Assembly (NCBI GenBank): GCA_903839725.1
Contig: CAIMDG010000001.1
Coordinates: 299,315 to 358,670 of the forward strand
Direction of reading: 5' to 3'
Source: an uncultured bacterium
GTDB lineage: Bacteria > Patescibacteriota > Minisyncoccia > Phycocordibacterales > PALSA-1337
DNA length: 59,356 bases
In this document: piece after piece, positions 48,808-57,559 of the stretch
Layout: the number at the start of each line of letters is the position of its first letter
Position numbering within the stretch: position 1 is the first letter of the stretch
Program-made: the position numbers and the translations under genes
Notes under the pieces: model-generated
What the model was told of the DNA's origin: nothing
The model's database searches: none
The model's input: only the letters and a program-made list of their open reading frames with translations

Positions 48808-50103
48808 TTAAAATGTCTTACGTAGCATAATATCATATTGAGACTTTGTATCCTTAATCGTTTGGAATATAGTCTTTCCGCCACTTGTAAACGAATTAAT
48901 CATATCACCGAACAACTGTTCTGATCGTGAAGGATCTATATCTAACCACGTCTTCGAAATCAAAGCTGACTGATTGAATATTGAGAGATACTGATCTGAC
49001 GACCCTTGAGCTAGCACATCACGTCGAGGACTTGCTGCATACAATGTTTGAGCGAGCTTTTTCATATACTGAGGATCAGTAAGAATTGTAACAGCTTTGA
49101 GTGCAGAACTTACATTCGGTGAAGATCGCACAAGTGAAAATCCGAGTAGTTGACCATATGTTGCCTTCACTCCACCAGAACGTGCTTGTGGCAAAGAAGC
49201 GACATCAAAATTCAAATTTGGATTCTTTTCGCGAATATTTTTTAATTCAGATGCAAATCCAAAATAGGTTGCTACTGTTCCTGCTAAGAATGCTTTCTTC
49301 GAATCTGCCATACTGCGATTCCAAGAATAATTGACATTGGATGGATCAACAAATTGTGAGAAAAATTGGATTGCCGGTACTGGACTTGTCTTGTCATCAG
49401 CATTCAAAGTACTTTGAATAACCCCTCGACTATCTGCCTGAGTAATAGGATTTCCTACTTGCATCAATAATGAAGCGAATATTTCTCGAGCATTAGTAAC
49501 ATTGTTGAAATCTCCGAGCGCAACTGCTGATTTACGAATTGTTCCATTTTGGTCCTTAATCGTTAATTTTTTATTGAGAGCAGTAAACTCATCCCAAAAA
49601 CGAGGATAGGTTGCAACACCTGCAGCGTCAAATACGTCGCGATTCCAATACATAACGAGTGGATCGACAGTGAATGGAATGGCCCAAACGCCCTTTGTGG
49701 ATAGGTAAATATTGGCTTCTTGTATGTATGTGTCGACAAATGTGCGTTGAGATATAGTTTGGTATGAGATTGGCATAATCTTATCTTCATGAGGCAACAT
49801 TCTGTCTGCAGAAATGAGAATAGCGTCAGGTCCAGTTCCTCGTGCTAATGCTGATATGAAATCTTGCGAGAAATTCGATGGTTTTTCTTCGACATACTTA
49901 ATAACCAACGGATCACTCAATGTGCCATTAATTTGAACAACATATTTATTGAATGTATCTGAAGGAAATGTTCCCCAAATTGTAATAGGTGGAAGTTTGT
50001 TGGGATGTGCAGCACCCTTGTACATAGCAAAAGCAATAACGCCAGCAATAATAGCAACTACGAAAATGACAAGTGTTATTAATTGGAATTTACTTATATT
50101 CAT
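48808..50103 (-). CDS. Membrane-anchored extracellular solute-binding protein, family 1-like
   Basis: This 431-residue protein has an N-terminal membrane helix (about 8-28) in place of a lipobox, then a two-lobed periplasmic-binding fold: ITIWGTFPSDTFNKY at the start of lobe 1, TGPDAILISADRMLPH, and GVWAIPFTVDPLVMYWNRDVFDAAGV (core MYWNRDVFDAAG), the usual sugar-binding hinge motif. No ABC permease or ATPase gene is near; instead it is tied by 3-nt spacing to the VirB2-like array. It may serve as a substrate-binding or adhesion part of that assembly. Confidence 0.8.
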   Translation of the reverse strand: MNISKFQLITLVIFVVAIIAGVIAFAMYKGAAHPNKLPPITIWGTFPSDTFNKYVVQINGTLSDPLVIKYVEEKPSNFSQDFISALARGTGPDAILISADRMLPHEDKIMPISYQTISQRTFVDTYIQEANIYLSTKGVWAIPFTVDPLVMYWNRDVFDAAGVATYPRFWDEFTALNKKLTIKDQNGTIRKSAVALGDFNNVTNAREIFASLLMQVGNPITQADSRGVIQSTLNADDKTSPVPAIQFFSQFVDPSNVNYSWNRSMADSKKAFLAGTVATYFGFASELKNIREKNPNLNFDVASLPQARSGGVKATYGQLLGFSLVRSSPNVSSALKAVTILTDPQYMKKLAQTLYAASPRRDVLAQGSSDQYLSIFNQSALISKTWLDIDPSRSEQLFGDMINSFTSGGKTIFQTIKDTKSQYDIMLRKTF

Positions 50104-50104
50104 A

Positions 50105-50623
50105 TTATTGTTTTATAAAAACCAACCCATAATGATGATCACCGGCATTAAATGTAGTATCCAATTTGAATCCTGACTTCTCAAATAAAGTTTGTGCCTT
50201 TATTGATGGAAAAAAATTCTTTGGTCCAAGAACACTGATCTCTGTCCAATCAATGACAAGCAACTTACCTCCTGGTTTCAAAAGACGTTTTACTTCCAAA
50301 GCAAATTCATCAGGTTTTTCTATTTGAAATAAGATATTTGAAGCAATAATACGATCAGCGATAGATTCACGGAGTTTTGTACCACCAATCTTCTCGACAT
50401 TACCCCATACAATCTCAATATTATGTAATCCTTGATGGGCACCCATTGAACGGAGACGTTCGAGTAGATCTTTCTGTACATCAACGGCATATACACGACC
50501 ACTAGCACCAACACGCTTTGCGGCTTCTAAGGTATAGAATCCTGATCCAGCTCCTAGGTCAACTACTTTCTGGCCATCTTCGAGGCCAAATCTTGCAAGA
50601 TTCGATGCGGGGTCTGAGAACAT
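50105..50623 (-). CDS. Class I SAM-dependent methyltransferase
   Basis: This 172-residue protein has motif I VVDLGAGSGFYTLEAA (about 20-35), an acidic loop AVDVQKDLLERL (about 47-58) and a GGKLLVIDWTEI strand near 125, all as in UbiE/Methyltransf_11-type enzymes. The substrate is unknown. It is first in the solute-binding protein/VirB2-like unit: its stop and the next ATG are 1 nt apart. Confidence 0.85.
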   Translation of the reverse strand: MFSDPASNLARFGLEDGQKVVDLGAGSGFYTLEAAKRVGASGRVYAVDVQKDLLERLRSMGAHQGLHNIEIVWGNVEKIGGTKLRESIADRIIASNILFQIEKPDEFALEVKRLLKPGGKLLVIDWTEISVLGPKNFFPSIKAQTLFEKSGFKLDTTFNAGDHHYGLVFIKQ

Positions 50624-50854
50624 GAGTATATTATACCAGAGTCAACGAAATATATGGCTAGAATATGGGGACAAACTTACAAACAAATCAAACTTACTGA
50701 TACAACAATAAATATTGACATATAATACATTCTATGATTATATAATTGTATCACTCGTTAAATGGGTGAACCTTTAAATACTCTGCTCGGGTATTATGCA
50801 CCATGTTCATGGTACGCATCCAATGATGGTTGAGGTAATTCTGAAAGGAATAAT

Positions 50855-51274
50855 ATGAGCACATTGAAAGATCGCGAATACACACTGAATGTGGCGCGGC
50901 AGTTCCTTCAAAGCACGTCAAATAACCCTTTACTGAGCAGGGGCCGGTTTGATGAAATATGTCGTAAAAGTGGAAGGGATGCATCCTCTTTTCACGGATA
51001 CTTCGCCTGCGCTGCATGTGATTTCCTGCAAAAATTTCAAGGAGATAAACTTCAGAAAATTTTATGTGCAGCACCTCATCCTGAAGAAGCTCCTACCTAC
51101 CCATTAAAAGGCCCTATGAAGACCGCAATCCGATCTCTTGAGCCGTCGAAGGATTGGCTATTAAATGGTGACGGTGAAATGATTCTCAGAAAGCTGGCAG
51201 CGGTTACTTTAGTCGCGGCAGCTTATGATCTCTGTTACATCAAACACCATCAAAATAATACTCGTCCATCATAA
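50855..51274 (+). CDS. Hypothetical soluble protein
   Basis: This 139-residue helical protein (MSTLKDREYTLNVARQFL...) has several Cys (CRKSG, YFACAACDFLQ, LCAAPHP, LCYIKHH) but no spaced zinc motif. No family is recognised. GAAAGGA sits 7 nt before the ATG, TTGACA lies at 50715 upstream with an AT-rich -10 region, an ATGC-CCATG/CATGG-GCAT hairpin lies in the leader, and a terminator follows, so it is expressed as a single gene. Confidence 0.6.
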   Translation: MSTLKDREYTLNVARQFLQSTSNNPLLSRGRFDEICRKSGRDASSFHGYFACAACDFLQKFQGDKLQKILCAAPHPEEAPTYPLKGPMKTAIRSLEPSKDWLLNGDGEMILRKLAAVTLVAAAYDLCYIKHHQNNTRPS

Positions 51275-51300
51275 AATGGAACTTTACGACCCTTACATGA

Positions 51301-51341
51301 AAAGACCCTCACACGGAACTTCTTATGCGAGGGTCTTTTTA
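51301..51341 (+). terminator. Terminator of the 139-aa gene
   Basis: AAGACCCTC and GAGGGTCTT arms followed by TTTAT; it also lies at the end of the convergent gyrA. Confidence 0.8.
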
Positions 51342-51356
51342 TATGTATGAAAATTT

Positions 51357-53843
51357 TTACAAACAAATCAAACTCGCCAGTGAATCCCCTTCGCGGAGTT
51401 TCATGACACGAACACCTTGGGTAGCACGACTGAGAGTAGGAATTTCTTTGATATCAACACGGATAACCTGACTCTTCTTTGACATAGCTACAATCTCTTC
51501 ATCGTCATCAGTCACTACCTTTGCAGCCATCAGTGGACCAGTCTTTGCAGTTACATTCATCGTCAATATACCTGACCCTCCACGATTTTGAATCTTATAC
51601 TCAGAAAGGTCAGTCTTTTTACCATAGCCATTTGCACCCATAACGAACAATGCGGGATTCTTTGCAGACTTGGAAACAACGTCAGCGGATATAACTTCAT
51701 CACCTTTGCCGAGTTTGACTACACGGACGCCGGCGGCATTTCTGCCCATTTCACGAACATCACCTTCCTCGAAGTGAATAGACTGACCTTCCTTGGTAGC
51801 AATCATGATCTCATCATTCTTGGAAACAAATGAGGCTGACATGAGTTCGTCACCGTCATCGAGAGTAATAGCAATCAAGCCAGAACGACGAACATCCTTG
51901 AAATGTGAAGCAGAAGACTTCTTGCCAGTACCGCCCTTGGTAACCATCACCAACGAAAGATTGTCTGCGGCTTTCTTGTCCTTTGGCATCGGCAAAATAG
52001 AGGTGATACGTTCACCTTCTGCAAGTGAAAGGAAATTCATCACAGACTTGCCACGAGTTGCACGTTTACCTTCAGGAATATCGTACATCTTGATCTGATA
52101 GGCTTTACCCTTGTCAGTGAAGAATAGGATATCGTTGTGAGTTGTAGCAAAAATGAGGTGTGAGATAAAATCCTCTTCTTTGGTATCAAGGTCAACTACT
52201 CCAACACCACCGCGCTTCTGTTTGCGGTATTCATCAGGATTGGTGCGCTTGATATAGCCACCCTTGGTGAGAACCAAAACCGACTCTTCATCAGCGATGA
52301 GATCTTCAGGATTGAACTCTTTGACACCATGTTTGACGATCTTGGTGCGGCGCTCATCACCATATCGTGCTTTAATATCGGTGAGTTCAGTCTTGATCAT
52401 GGCGCGGACTTTCTTTTCACTGCCAAGAATACCCTTCAATTCCTCAATAAGTGCCTGGACCTGAGCTAACTCATCGAGCACTTTCTTGCGTTCGAGGCCA
52501 GCCAAACGAACAAGTTTCATTTCGAGAATAGCTGCTGCTTGACGATCAGTGAACTTGAACTTCTTCATGAGGCCAGCGTGAGCTTCGGTACCGTCCTTGG
52601 ATGCACGAATCAACGTAATAATGGCGTCAATGTGATCAAGGGCCTTCTTCAAACCGAGCAATATATGCTCGCGTTCTTCGGCTTTATCGAGGTCAAACTG
52701 GGTACGACGGCGGATAACTTCAATACGGTGAATAATAAATTCTTCGAGAATAGATTTGAGTGACAATGTTTGTGGTACACCACGAACAAGAGCCACCGTA
52801 TTCATATGGAAACTTTCTTCGAGCTGAGTATGTTTGTAGAGCAAGTTAAGGACCTTCTCTGGATATGAACCTTGTTTCAAATCGAGCACAATGCGCATCT
52901 CTTTGTCTGATTCATCACGAAGACCTTTGACACCTTCGATGATCTTTTCACGGACAAGATCGGCCATGCGAATGATAAGTTCTGACTTATTCACGCGATA
53001 TGGAATCGAACTAATGATGATCTGATACTGACCCTTCTTATCTTCAATAATCTCAGCTTCACCACGAACAACCATACCACCACGACCAGTTGCATAGGCA
53101 TGTTGAATGTCTTTTTCACCATACAAAATAGCGCCAGTTGGGAAATCGGGGCCTTTGACGAACTGGAACAAATCTTCTGTTGTGGCATCTTTGTTATCGA
53201 TCAAGTGCATCGTCGCATCGACAACCTCACCGAGGTTATGAGGAGCGATGTTGGTCGCCATACCGACAGCAATACCGAGTGTGCCATTCAAAAGTAGGTT
53301 TGGGACAGCAGTAGGAAGCACTGAAGGTTCTTTGCGTGTACCGTCGTAGTTCGGGTGAAAATCAACAGTGTTCTTATCGATATCACGGAGAAGTTCTGCG
53401 GCCACACGAGACATCTTTGCTTCGGTATAACGCATAGCAGCAGGTGAGTCACCATCGACAGTACCGAAGTTTCCTTGACCTTGAATGAGTGGGTAACGCA
53501 TCGTAAAATCTTGCGCCATTTTGACCATGGAATCATACACCGCAACATCACCGTGTGGATGGAATCCTCCGAGCACATCTCCCACTACCACTGCAGACTT
53601 ACGAAATTTTGCCTGGAATGTGAGACCCTTTTCTTGCATCGCAAATAGAATACGACGGTGCACCGGCTTCAAACCATCACGAACATCAGGAAGTGCACGA
53701 TCAGTGATAACCGACATGGCATAGTCAAGAAATGACTCACGCATTTCGGTGCTGATATTTCGCGCGACGATCCCTGTACCTGTCCCCTCAGCTCGTTCCG
53801 TCAACTCTGTATTTTCTGGTGTATTATCTGATTTTTTGGCCAT
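51357..53843 (-). CDS. gyrA: DNA gyrase subunit A
   Basis: This 828-residue type IIA topoisomerase subunit has the breakage-reunion domain with catalytic Tyr139 in [11 protein letters not shown], the [18 protein letters not shown] lead-in, and a C-terminal beta-pinwheel (about 520-828) with the GyrA box-like QKRGGVGV (near 555) that supports negative supercoiling. The N-terminal 30 residues are an added acidic tail. It works with GyrB, not in this window. Its upstream gap has no palindromic element. Confidence 0.96.
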   Translation of the reverse strand: MAKKSDNTPENTELTERAEGTGTGIVARNISTEMRESFLDYAMSVITDRALPDVRDGLKPVHRRILFAMQEKGLTFQAKFRKSAVVVGDVLGGFHPHGDVAVYDSMVKMAQDFTMRYPLIQGQGNFGTVDGDSPAAMRYTEAKMSRVAAELLRDIDKNTVDFHPNYDGTRKEPSVLPTAVPNLLLNGTLGIAVGMATNIAPHNLGEVVDATMHLIDNKDATTEDLFQFVKGPDFPTGAILYGEKDIQHAYATGRGGMVVRGEAEIIEDKKGQYQIIISSIPYRVNKSELIIRMADLVREKIIEGVKGLRDESDKEMRIVLDLKQGSYPEKVLNLLYKHTQLEESFHMNTVALVRGVPQTLSLKSILEEFIIHRIEVIRRRTQFDLDKAEEREHILLGLKKALDHIDAIITLIRASKDGTEAHAGLMKKFKFTDRQAAAILEMKLVRLAGLERKKVLDELAQVQALIEELKGILGSEKKVRAMIKTELTDIKARYGDERRTKIVKHGVKEFNPEDLIADEESVLVLTKGGYIKRTNPDEYRKQKRGGVGVVDLDTKEEDFISHLIFATTHNDILFFTDKGKAYQIKMYDIPEGKRATRGKSVMNFLSLAEGERITSILPMPKDKKAADNLSLVMVTKGGTGKKSSASHFKDVRRSGLIAITLDDGDELMSASFVSKNDEIMIATKEGQSIHFEEGDVREMGRNAAGVRVVKLGKGDEVISADVVSKSAKNPALFVMGANGYGKKTDLSEYKIQNRGGSGILTMNVTAKTGPLMAAKVVTDDDEEIVAMSKKSQVIRVDIKEIPTLSRATQGVRVMKLREGDSLASLICL

Positions 53844-53941
53844 AATAAATAAGGTTTTTTATTGAAAAATTGTCTTATAATTATAGCAAAAAATGAGCGC
53901 GAATACACCTTGACGTTGTGAATTATTCAATCTATAAAAAC

Positions 53942-53968
53942 AAAAACAGTGGCTAAGCCACTGTTTTA
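53942..53968 (-). terminator. Terminator of the 96-aa gene
   Basis: AAAACAGTGGCT and AGCCACTGTTTT arms, perfect, with T-runs on both strands. Confidence 0.8.
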
Positions 53969-53983
53969 AAAGTAATGAATGAA

Positions 53984-54274
53984 TTAATTCCCTGGGGATA
54001 CTTCCACCTCTGCATATCTCACCTTTCTGGTACCAAATATCATATCTTTAATATCAACAAACAAACCTCCAACACCCGCAACGAGAGATTGACCTGGGGT
54101 GTTTATCTTTGTAAGTGACACAGAATCTGGAGATGAGACAATCGAAGTCGTGAATGAAGCAAGCCAGAAAGCAAATATAACTGCAGTAAAACCAAATGAG
54201 GACCAGAAAGCGATACGACGTCGAACATGTTCGGGCTTTGCACGAAGTTGTTGTATGTATGCTTGGATAGTCAT
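53984..54274 (-). CDS. Small single-pass membrane protein
   Basis: This 96-residue protein has a basic N-terminal part (RAKPEHVRRRIAFW) followed by one membrane helix (about 23-45, FGFTAVIFAFWLASFTTSIV) and an outside tail. No family is recognised. The QLRAKPEHVRRRIA start is reminiscent of small CPR envelope proteins of unknown role. It has its own terminator. Confidence 0.6.
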   Translation of the reverse strand: MTIQAYIQQLRAKPEHVRRRIAFWSSFGFTAVIFAFWLASFTTSIVSSPDSVSLTKINTPGQSLVAGVGGLFVDIKDMIFGTRKVRYAEVEVSPGN

Positions 54275-54322
54275 AAGTATCTATAGTTTACAATGTCAGA
54301 CAATTTGTTACAAGTCTCTTAT

Positions 54323-54443
54323 GTCATACCGGCGAAGGCCGGTATCCAGAAGCATATACTTTGGTTGCATGACTAATATTCATCAACCTTACACGAGATA
54401 ATTACTTTATATGACTCTGGATGCCGACCTTCGTCGGCATGAC
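54323..54443. repeat. Interspersed palindromic repeat (GTCATNCCGG family), longest copy
   Basis: The arms match the copy at 40100-40184, but the centre is longer (121 bp in total) and contains extra AT-rich sequence. It lies next to the end of the metallo-hydrolase gene. Confidence 0.85.
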
Positions 54444-54449
54444 AAAAAT

Positions 54450-55082
54450 CTACTCTTTTTCTAACACCATCACATCAGCATTCTTCCCTTCCAAATCCTT
54501 CTTTTTGAGTGTGAACTTTGTTTCTGGCTTTGGATTCTCACCAGCTTCCTTCAAGAAAGCTTTGAGGGCGTCCTTGCTACCAATATCTCCATAGTGAATA
54601 GGGATAATAATCTTTGGTCCAATTGAAACAGCAAGTTTATAGGCCTGTGACACATTCAAGACACCTTCACCTCCAACTGGAACAAAAAGGATATCCACAC
54701 CATCAATACCTTCATCGGCATCTTTCGGGAGTTCAGTTTGATTCAAGGCGCCCAAAAAACAAATGTTCATACCTTCGAGCGTAACTGAATATATGGTATT
54801 GATACGTTTCTCAGAATCATAGCCGGACTCAGACGCAAATCCTTTGATGAATACACCTTTGACCTCGTACTCACCTGGTCCACTAATTGCAAATGGTTTC
54901 TTGTCACCAAATGTTACCTGATCAACACCATTGAAGTCAGGATGGTTGATACTTGAGAGAACAATATCTGCACCAAACTTGGAAGGTTTGAGACTTGAAT
55001 CTTTCGAAATAGGATTGAAAGCAAGAATAGTATCGCCAAACTGAATCTTTACGAATTCTCCGCCAAGGTAATTGATTATCAT
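54450..55082 (-). CDS. MBL-fold protein (UlaG-like) with degenerate metal site
   Basis: The start at MIINYLGGEF gives 210 residues; an upstream in-frame extension runs through the palindrome and RNA region and is not used. The fold is that of UlaG/YtnP-type metallo-hydrolases: VKIQFGDTILAFNP at the start, LGALN near 110, and IIPIHYGD near 170. The HxHxDH motif reads INHPDFNGV here, so two metal ligands are missing, while the later His (PIHYGD) is kept. Activity is doubtful. Confidence 0.75.
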   Translation of the reverse strand: MIINYLGGEFVKIQFGDTILAFNPISKDSSLKPSKFGADIVLSSINHPDFNGVDQVTFGDKKPFAISGPGEYEVKGVFIKGFASESGYDSEKRINTIYSVTLEGMNICFLGALNQTELPKDADEGIDGVDILFVPVGGEGVLNVSQAYKLAVSIGPKIIIPIHYGDIGSKDALKAFLKEAGENPKPETKFTLKKKDLEGKNADVMVLEKE

Positions 55083-55103
55083 GGAGATAGAATAGCAAAT
55101 AAT

Positions 55104-55268
55104 AGAGTTTGTTTCAACGTGATTCAGGAAGGTGGCAGGGGTGCCGTACTCATTTTCTGTAGAAGTTTGTAAACATTGGGGTACGCTGTGTAATGTACAT
55201 GTCTCTAAACTTCTACAGAAAATGAGTACGGCACCCCTGCCACCTTCCCTTACCCTGAAACAAACTCT
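55104..55268. repeat. Large perfect palindrome with conserved 38-nt loop (copy B)
   Basis: The main arms (55127-55168 and 55207-55248) are perfectly complementary over 42 bp; a further 13-bp pair, AGAGTTTGTTTCA (55104-55116) and its inverse (55256-55268), lies outside. The loop (55169-55206) is the reverse complement of copy A's loop with two differences. Inner stem base changes relative to copy A are compensated on the other strand. It lies in the divergent region between the metallo-hydrolase and rpsA. Confidence 0.9.
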
Positions 55269-55279
55269 GTAGGATGGTA

Positions 55280-55316
55280 ATAAAAAACATCCCACCAGAC
55301 CGGAGTCTGGCGGGAT
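55280..55316 (-). terminator. Minus-strand terminator of RNA 3
   Basis: ATCCCGCCAGAC-TCCG-GTCTGGTGGGAT followed by GTTTTTTATT on the minus strand; no T-run on the plus strand. Confidence 0.8.
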
Positions 55317-55680
55317 TGCATTGAGTCGTAGTATCACGAACGATGCAGACGAAGTCGCCTGAAACGTTTCCATACCTTGCTCAGGTTTGTTTTTGGTGAT
55401 GTTTCCCTGAATTGTTGCATCCAAGACTTGATGCTTGGAAGCGAACTATCAGCCGGCAGGTTTGGGTTATTTACGCACATAAGATTCAACTATTTGTTAG
55501 TAAGCCTACATCTTCCTCGACAAAATGACAATAATCGGGTACATTAACTACCTAACAGCCCGAATACTCATTAAACAAAGTACTCAGCTGTTCCAGGCTA
55601 GAAATTAGAAGTCGTGCGTTAACCTGCAACTAAGTCATGTCTAGTTCATTCGGAACAAAACTGACACATTAATAATTAAA
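55317..55680 (-). ncRNA. Unassigned structured RNA 3
   Basis: This ORF-poor stretch ends in a strong minus-strand terminator. On the minus strand AACAGC...GCTGTT with an inner GTACT/AGTAT, CCAAG...CTTGG, CAGGCG-ACTT-CGTCTG and GTTC...GAAC hairpins can form. The only minus ORF runs through the terminator, so it is not a gene. It could also include control sequence of rpsA, whose ATG is at 55715 on the other strand. RNase P, tmRNA and SRP signatures were not recognised. Confidence 0.45.
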
Positions 55681-55714
55681 AAGCAGGGCGCTCCGCCAGC
55701 CGGCGGAATACATA

Positions 55715-56920
55715 ATGTTAAAGAAAATTAAGGATAGTTTAGTTGGTACAAAAGAAGCCGAGGTCAAGACCGACGCTGTCGCGAAGAAAGCTCCCAAGTC
55801 AGATGCAGCAACTGTTGCAAAGATGAAGGATGAAATGACCCTCACTGACGAACAGAAAGCCAGTGTTATGGGCAAATTGAGCGCTACTATGAAGAATCCT
55901 CCGATGATCGGAGATCTCGTAGAAGGCCCCGTTATCGCTATCGAAAAGTCATCAGTCTTCATTGACCTTGCACCATTCGGTACTGGTATTATCTATGGCC
56001 GTGAATTCATCACCGCACGCGATGTGATCAAGAAGATCAACGTGGGCGACGTTGTTGCTGCCAAGATCGTCGACAATGCTCATAAGGAAGGTTACTATGA
56101 ATTGTCACTCAAGGAAGCTCGTCAGGCACTCATCTGGAGTGAAGCTGAATCAGCTATCAAAGAAAAGAAAACTCTTGAATTGCTCGTCAAAGAAGCAAAC
56201 AAGGGTGGACTTCTCATTGAATGGCAAGGTATCGTCGGATTCTTGCCTGCTTCTCAGCTCAAGGCTGAGCACTACCCTCGCGTTGGCGATGGTGACAAGG
56301 ACAAGATCCTCGATGAGCTCAAGAAGCTCGTAGGAACACGCCTCGCTGTATCTATCATCACTGCAGATCCAAAAGAAGGTAAGCTTATCTTCTCAGAAAA
56401 GGGTCAAGAAACAAAAGAAAAGGAGAAGATCGTTAGTAAGTATGAAATGGGTGATACCGTTGAAGGTACTGTTACTGGCGTCGTCGACTTCGGTGTCTTC
56501 GTCAAACTCGAAGAAGGACTCGAAGGTCTCGTACACATCTCAGAGATCGATTGGGGTCTCGTCGATGATCCTCGTAACTTCGTGAAGGTTGGCCAGAAGA
56601 TCAAGGCCAAGATTATCGAAATCAAGGAAGGCAAGATTTCCCTCTCATTGAAGCAAATGAAGTCAAACCCATGGACTGAAGCTTCAAAGAAGTACAAGAA
56701 AGACCAAGCAGTTTCTGGTGTTATCATCAAATTCAACAAGCACGGTGCACTCGCTTCTATCGAAGAAGGTGTTGCTGGACTTGTTCACGTTTCAGAATTT
56801 GGCTCAGAAGAAAAGCTCCGCAAGGCGCTCGAACTTGGAAAGACCTACGATTTCAAGATCACTCTCTTCGATCCAAAGGAACAAAAAATGGCATTGGCAT
56901 ATGGTGGAGAAAAGAAATAA
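55715..56920 (+). CDS. rpsA: 30S ribosomal protein S1 (four S1 domains)
   Basis: This 401-residue protein has four S1 RNA-binding domains, beginning near 68 (GDLVEGPVIAIEKSSVFIDL), 155, 245 (GDTVEGTVTGVVDFGVFVKL) and 330 (DQAVSGVIIKFNKHGALASI); each of the last two ends in GLVHISE or GLVHVSE. A charged N-terminal 60 residues precede them. Six-domain S1 is typical of proteobacteria, four of many other phyla. It helps load mRNA on the ribosome. It has its own terminator. Confidence 0.93.
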   Translation: MLKKIKDSLVGTKEAEVKTDAVAKKAPKSDAATVAKMKDEMTLTDEQKASVMGKLSATMKNPPMIGDLVEGPVIAIEKSSVFIDLAPFGTGIIYGREFITARDVIKKINVGDVVAAKIVDNAHKEGYYELSLKEARQALIWSEAESAIKEKKTLELLVKEANKGGLLIEWQGIVGFLPASQLKAEHYPRVGDGDKDKILDELKKLVGTRLAVSIITADPKEGKLIFSEKGQETKEKEKIVSKYEMGDTVEGTVTGVVDFGVFVKLEEGLEGLVHISEIDWGLVDDPRNFVKVGQKIKAKIIEIKEGKISLSLKQMKSNPWTEASKKYKKDQAVSGVIIKFNKHGALASIEEGVAGLVHVSEFGSEEKLRKALELGKTYDFKITLFDPKEQKMALAYGGEKK

Positions 56921-56943
56921 TTTTCACTACATTCTAGCCACAC

Positions 56944-56968
56944 AAAAACCCCTTCAAGGGGTTTTTGT
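56944..56968 (+). terminator. rpsA terminator
   Basis: AAAACCCC-TTCA-AGGGGTTTTT followed by GTTTT. Confidence 0.85.
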
Positions 56969-57000
56969 TTTGATCAGCAGAGCTACTGTTGCTATGAAGG

Positions 57001-57543
57001 TTACAACTTTGACGCAATAGTTTGAGCGAGTGTACTCAACTGCTGGTAAGTAACTGCCTGAGCAGAAGTTTGTGTAATTTGAATAAGAACATTATTTTTC
57101 TTGAAAGTAATACCATTATTTGACGTTGGGGTTTTGTCAGTATAACAAGACGCGCCTTCAGAAATAAACTTATTCTTGCAAAGTGCAGTAAGCATTGCAT
57201 TTGTATCTACAGTTGAACTAAGAACGAATAGAGCACTTCCCTTTGTAATCGATTTAACCAAAGGATTCACTGGGGGGACAATCCAGGAAATACGACAACT
57301 TGTGGCAACCTTAGTTTCAGTAGTGACTACAACACGACCCGTAAGTCCGAGAGTATTTGCTATAACAGTTGGCGTAACATATGCTCCACAATTCAAAATC
57401 TTGGTCTCTGTTGCGACCGACTTTGGTTGAACTGCAACCACTTTTTTATTTTGCACCGATAATACATATCCACCAATTACTACCATAATAATACCCGTAA
57501 CGATAAGCCATACTTTGACAGAACCTTTTTGTGAATGTTTCAT
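57001..57543 (-). CDS. Membrane-anchored extracytoplasmic protein of unknown function
   Basis: This 180-residue protein has one N-terminal membrane helix (about 11-32, VWLIVTGIIMVVIGGYVLSV) and an outside domain with four Cys (NCGAYV, TSCRISW, ALCKNKF, SCYTDK) that could form two disulfides. No family is recognised. Its ATG is 16 nt after the stop of the fibronectin-type protein, on the same strand, so the two are probably co-transcribed surface proteins. Confidence 0.65.
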   Translation of the reverse strand: MKHSQKGSVKVWLIVTGIIMVVIGGYVLSVQNKKVVAVQPKSVATETKILNCGAYVTPTVIANTLGLTGRVVVTTETKVATSCRISWIVPPVNPLVKSITKGSALFVLSSTVDTNAMLTALCKNKFISEGASCYTDKTPTSNNGITFKKNNVLIQITQTSAQAVTYQQLSTLAQTIASKL

Positions 57544-57559
57544 TATGGTTTATTAGGTA

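Noticed and set aside
55317..55424. N-terminal extension of the metallo-hydrolase ORF (to 55424)
   Set aside because: The extension translates the palindrome and a terminator stem; the ATG at 55082 fits the fold start.
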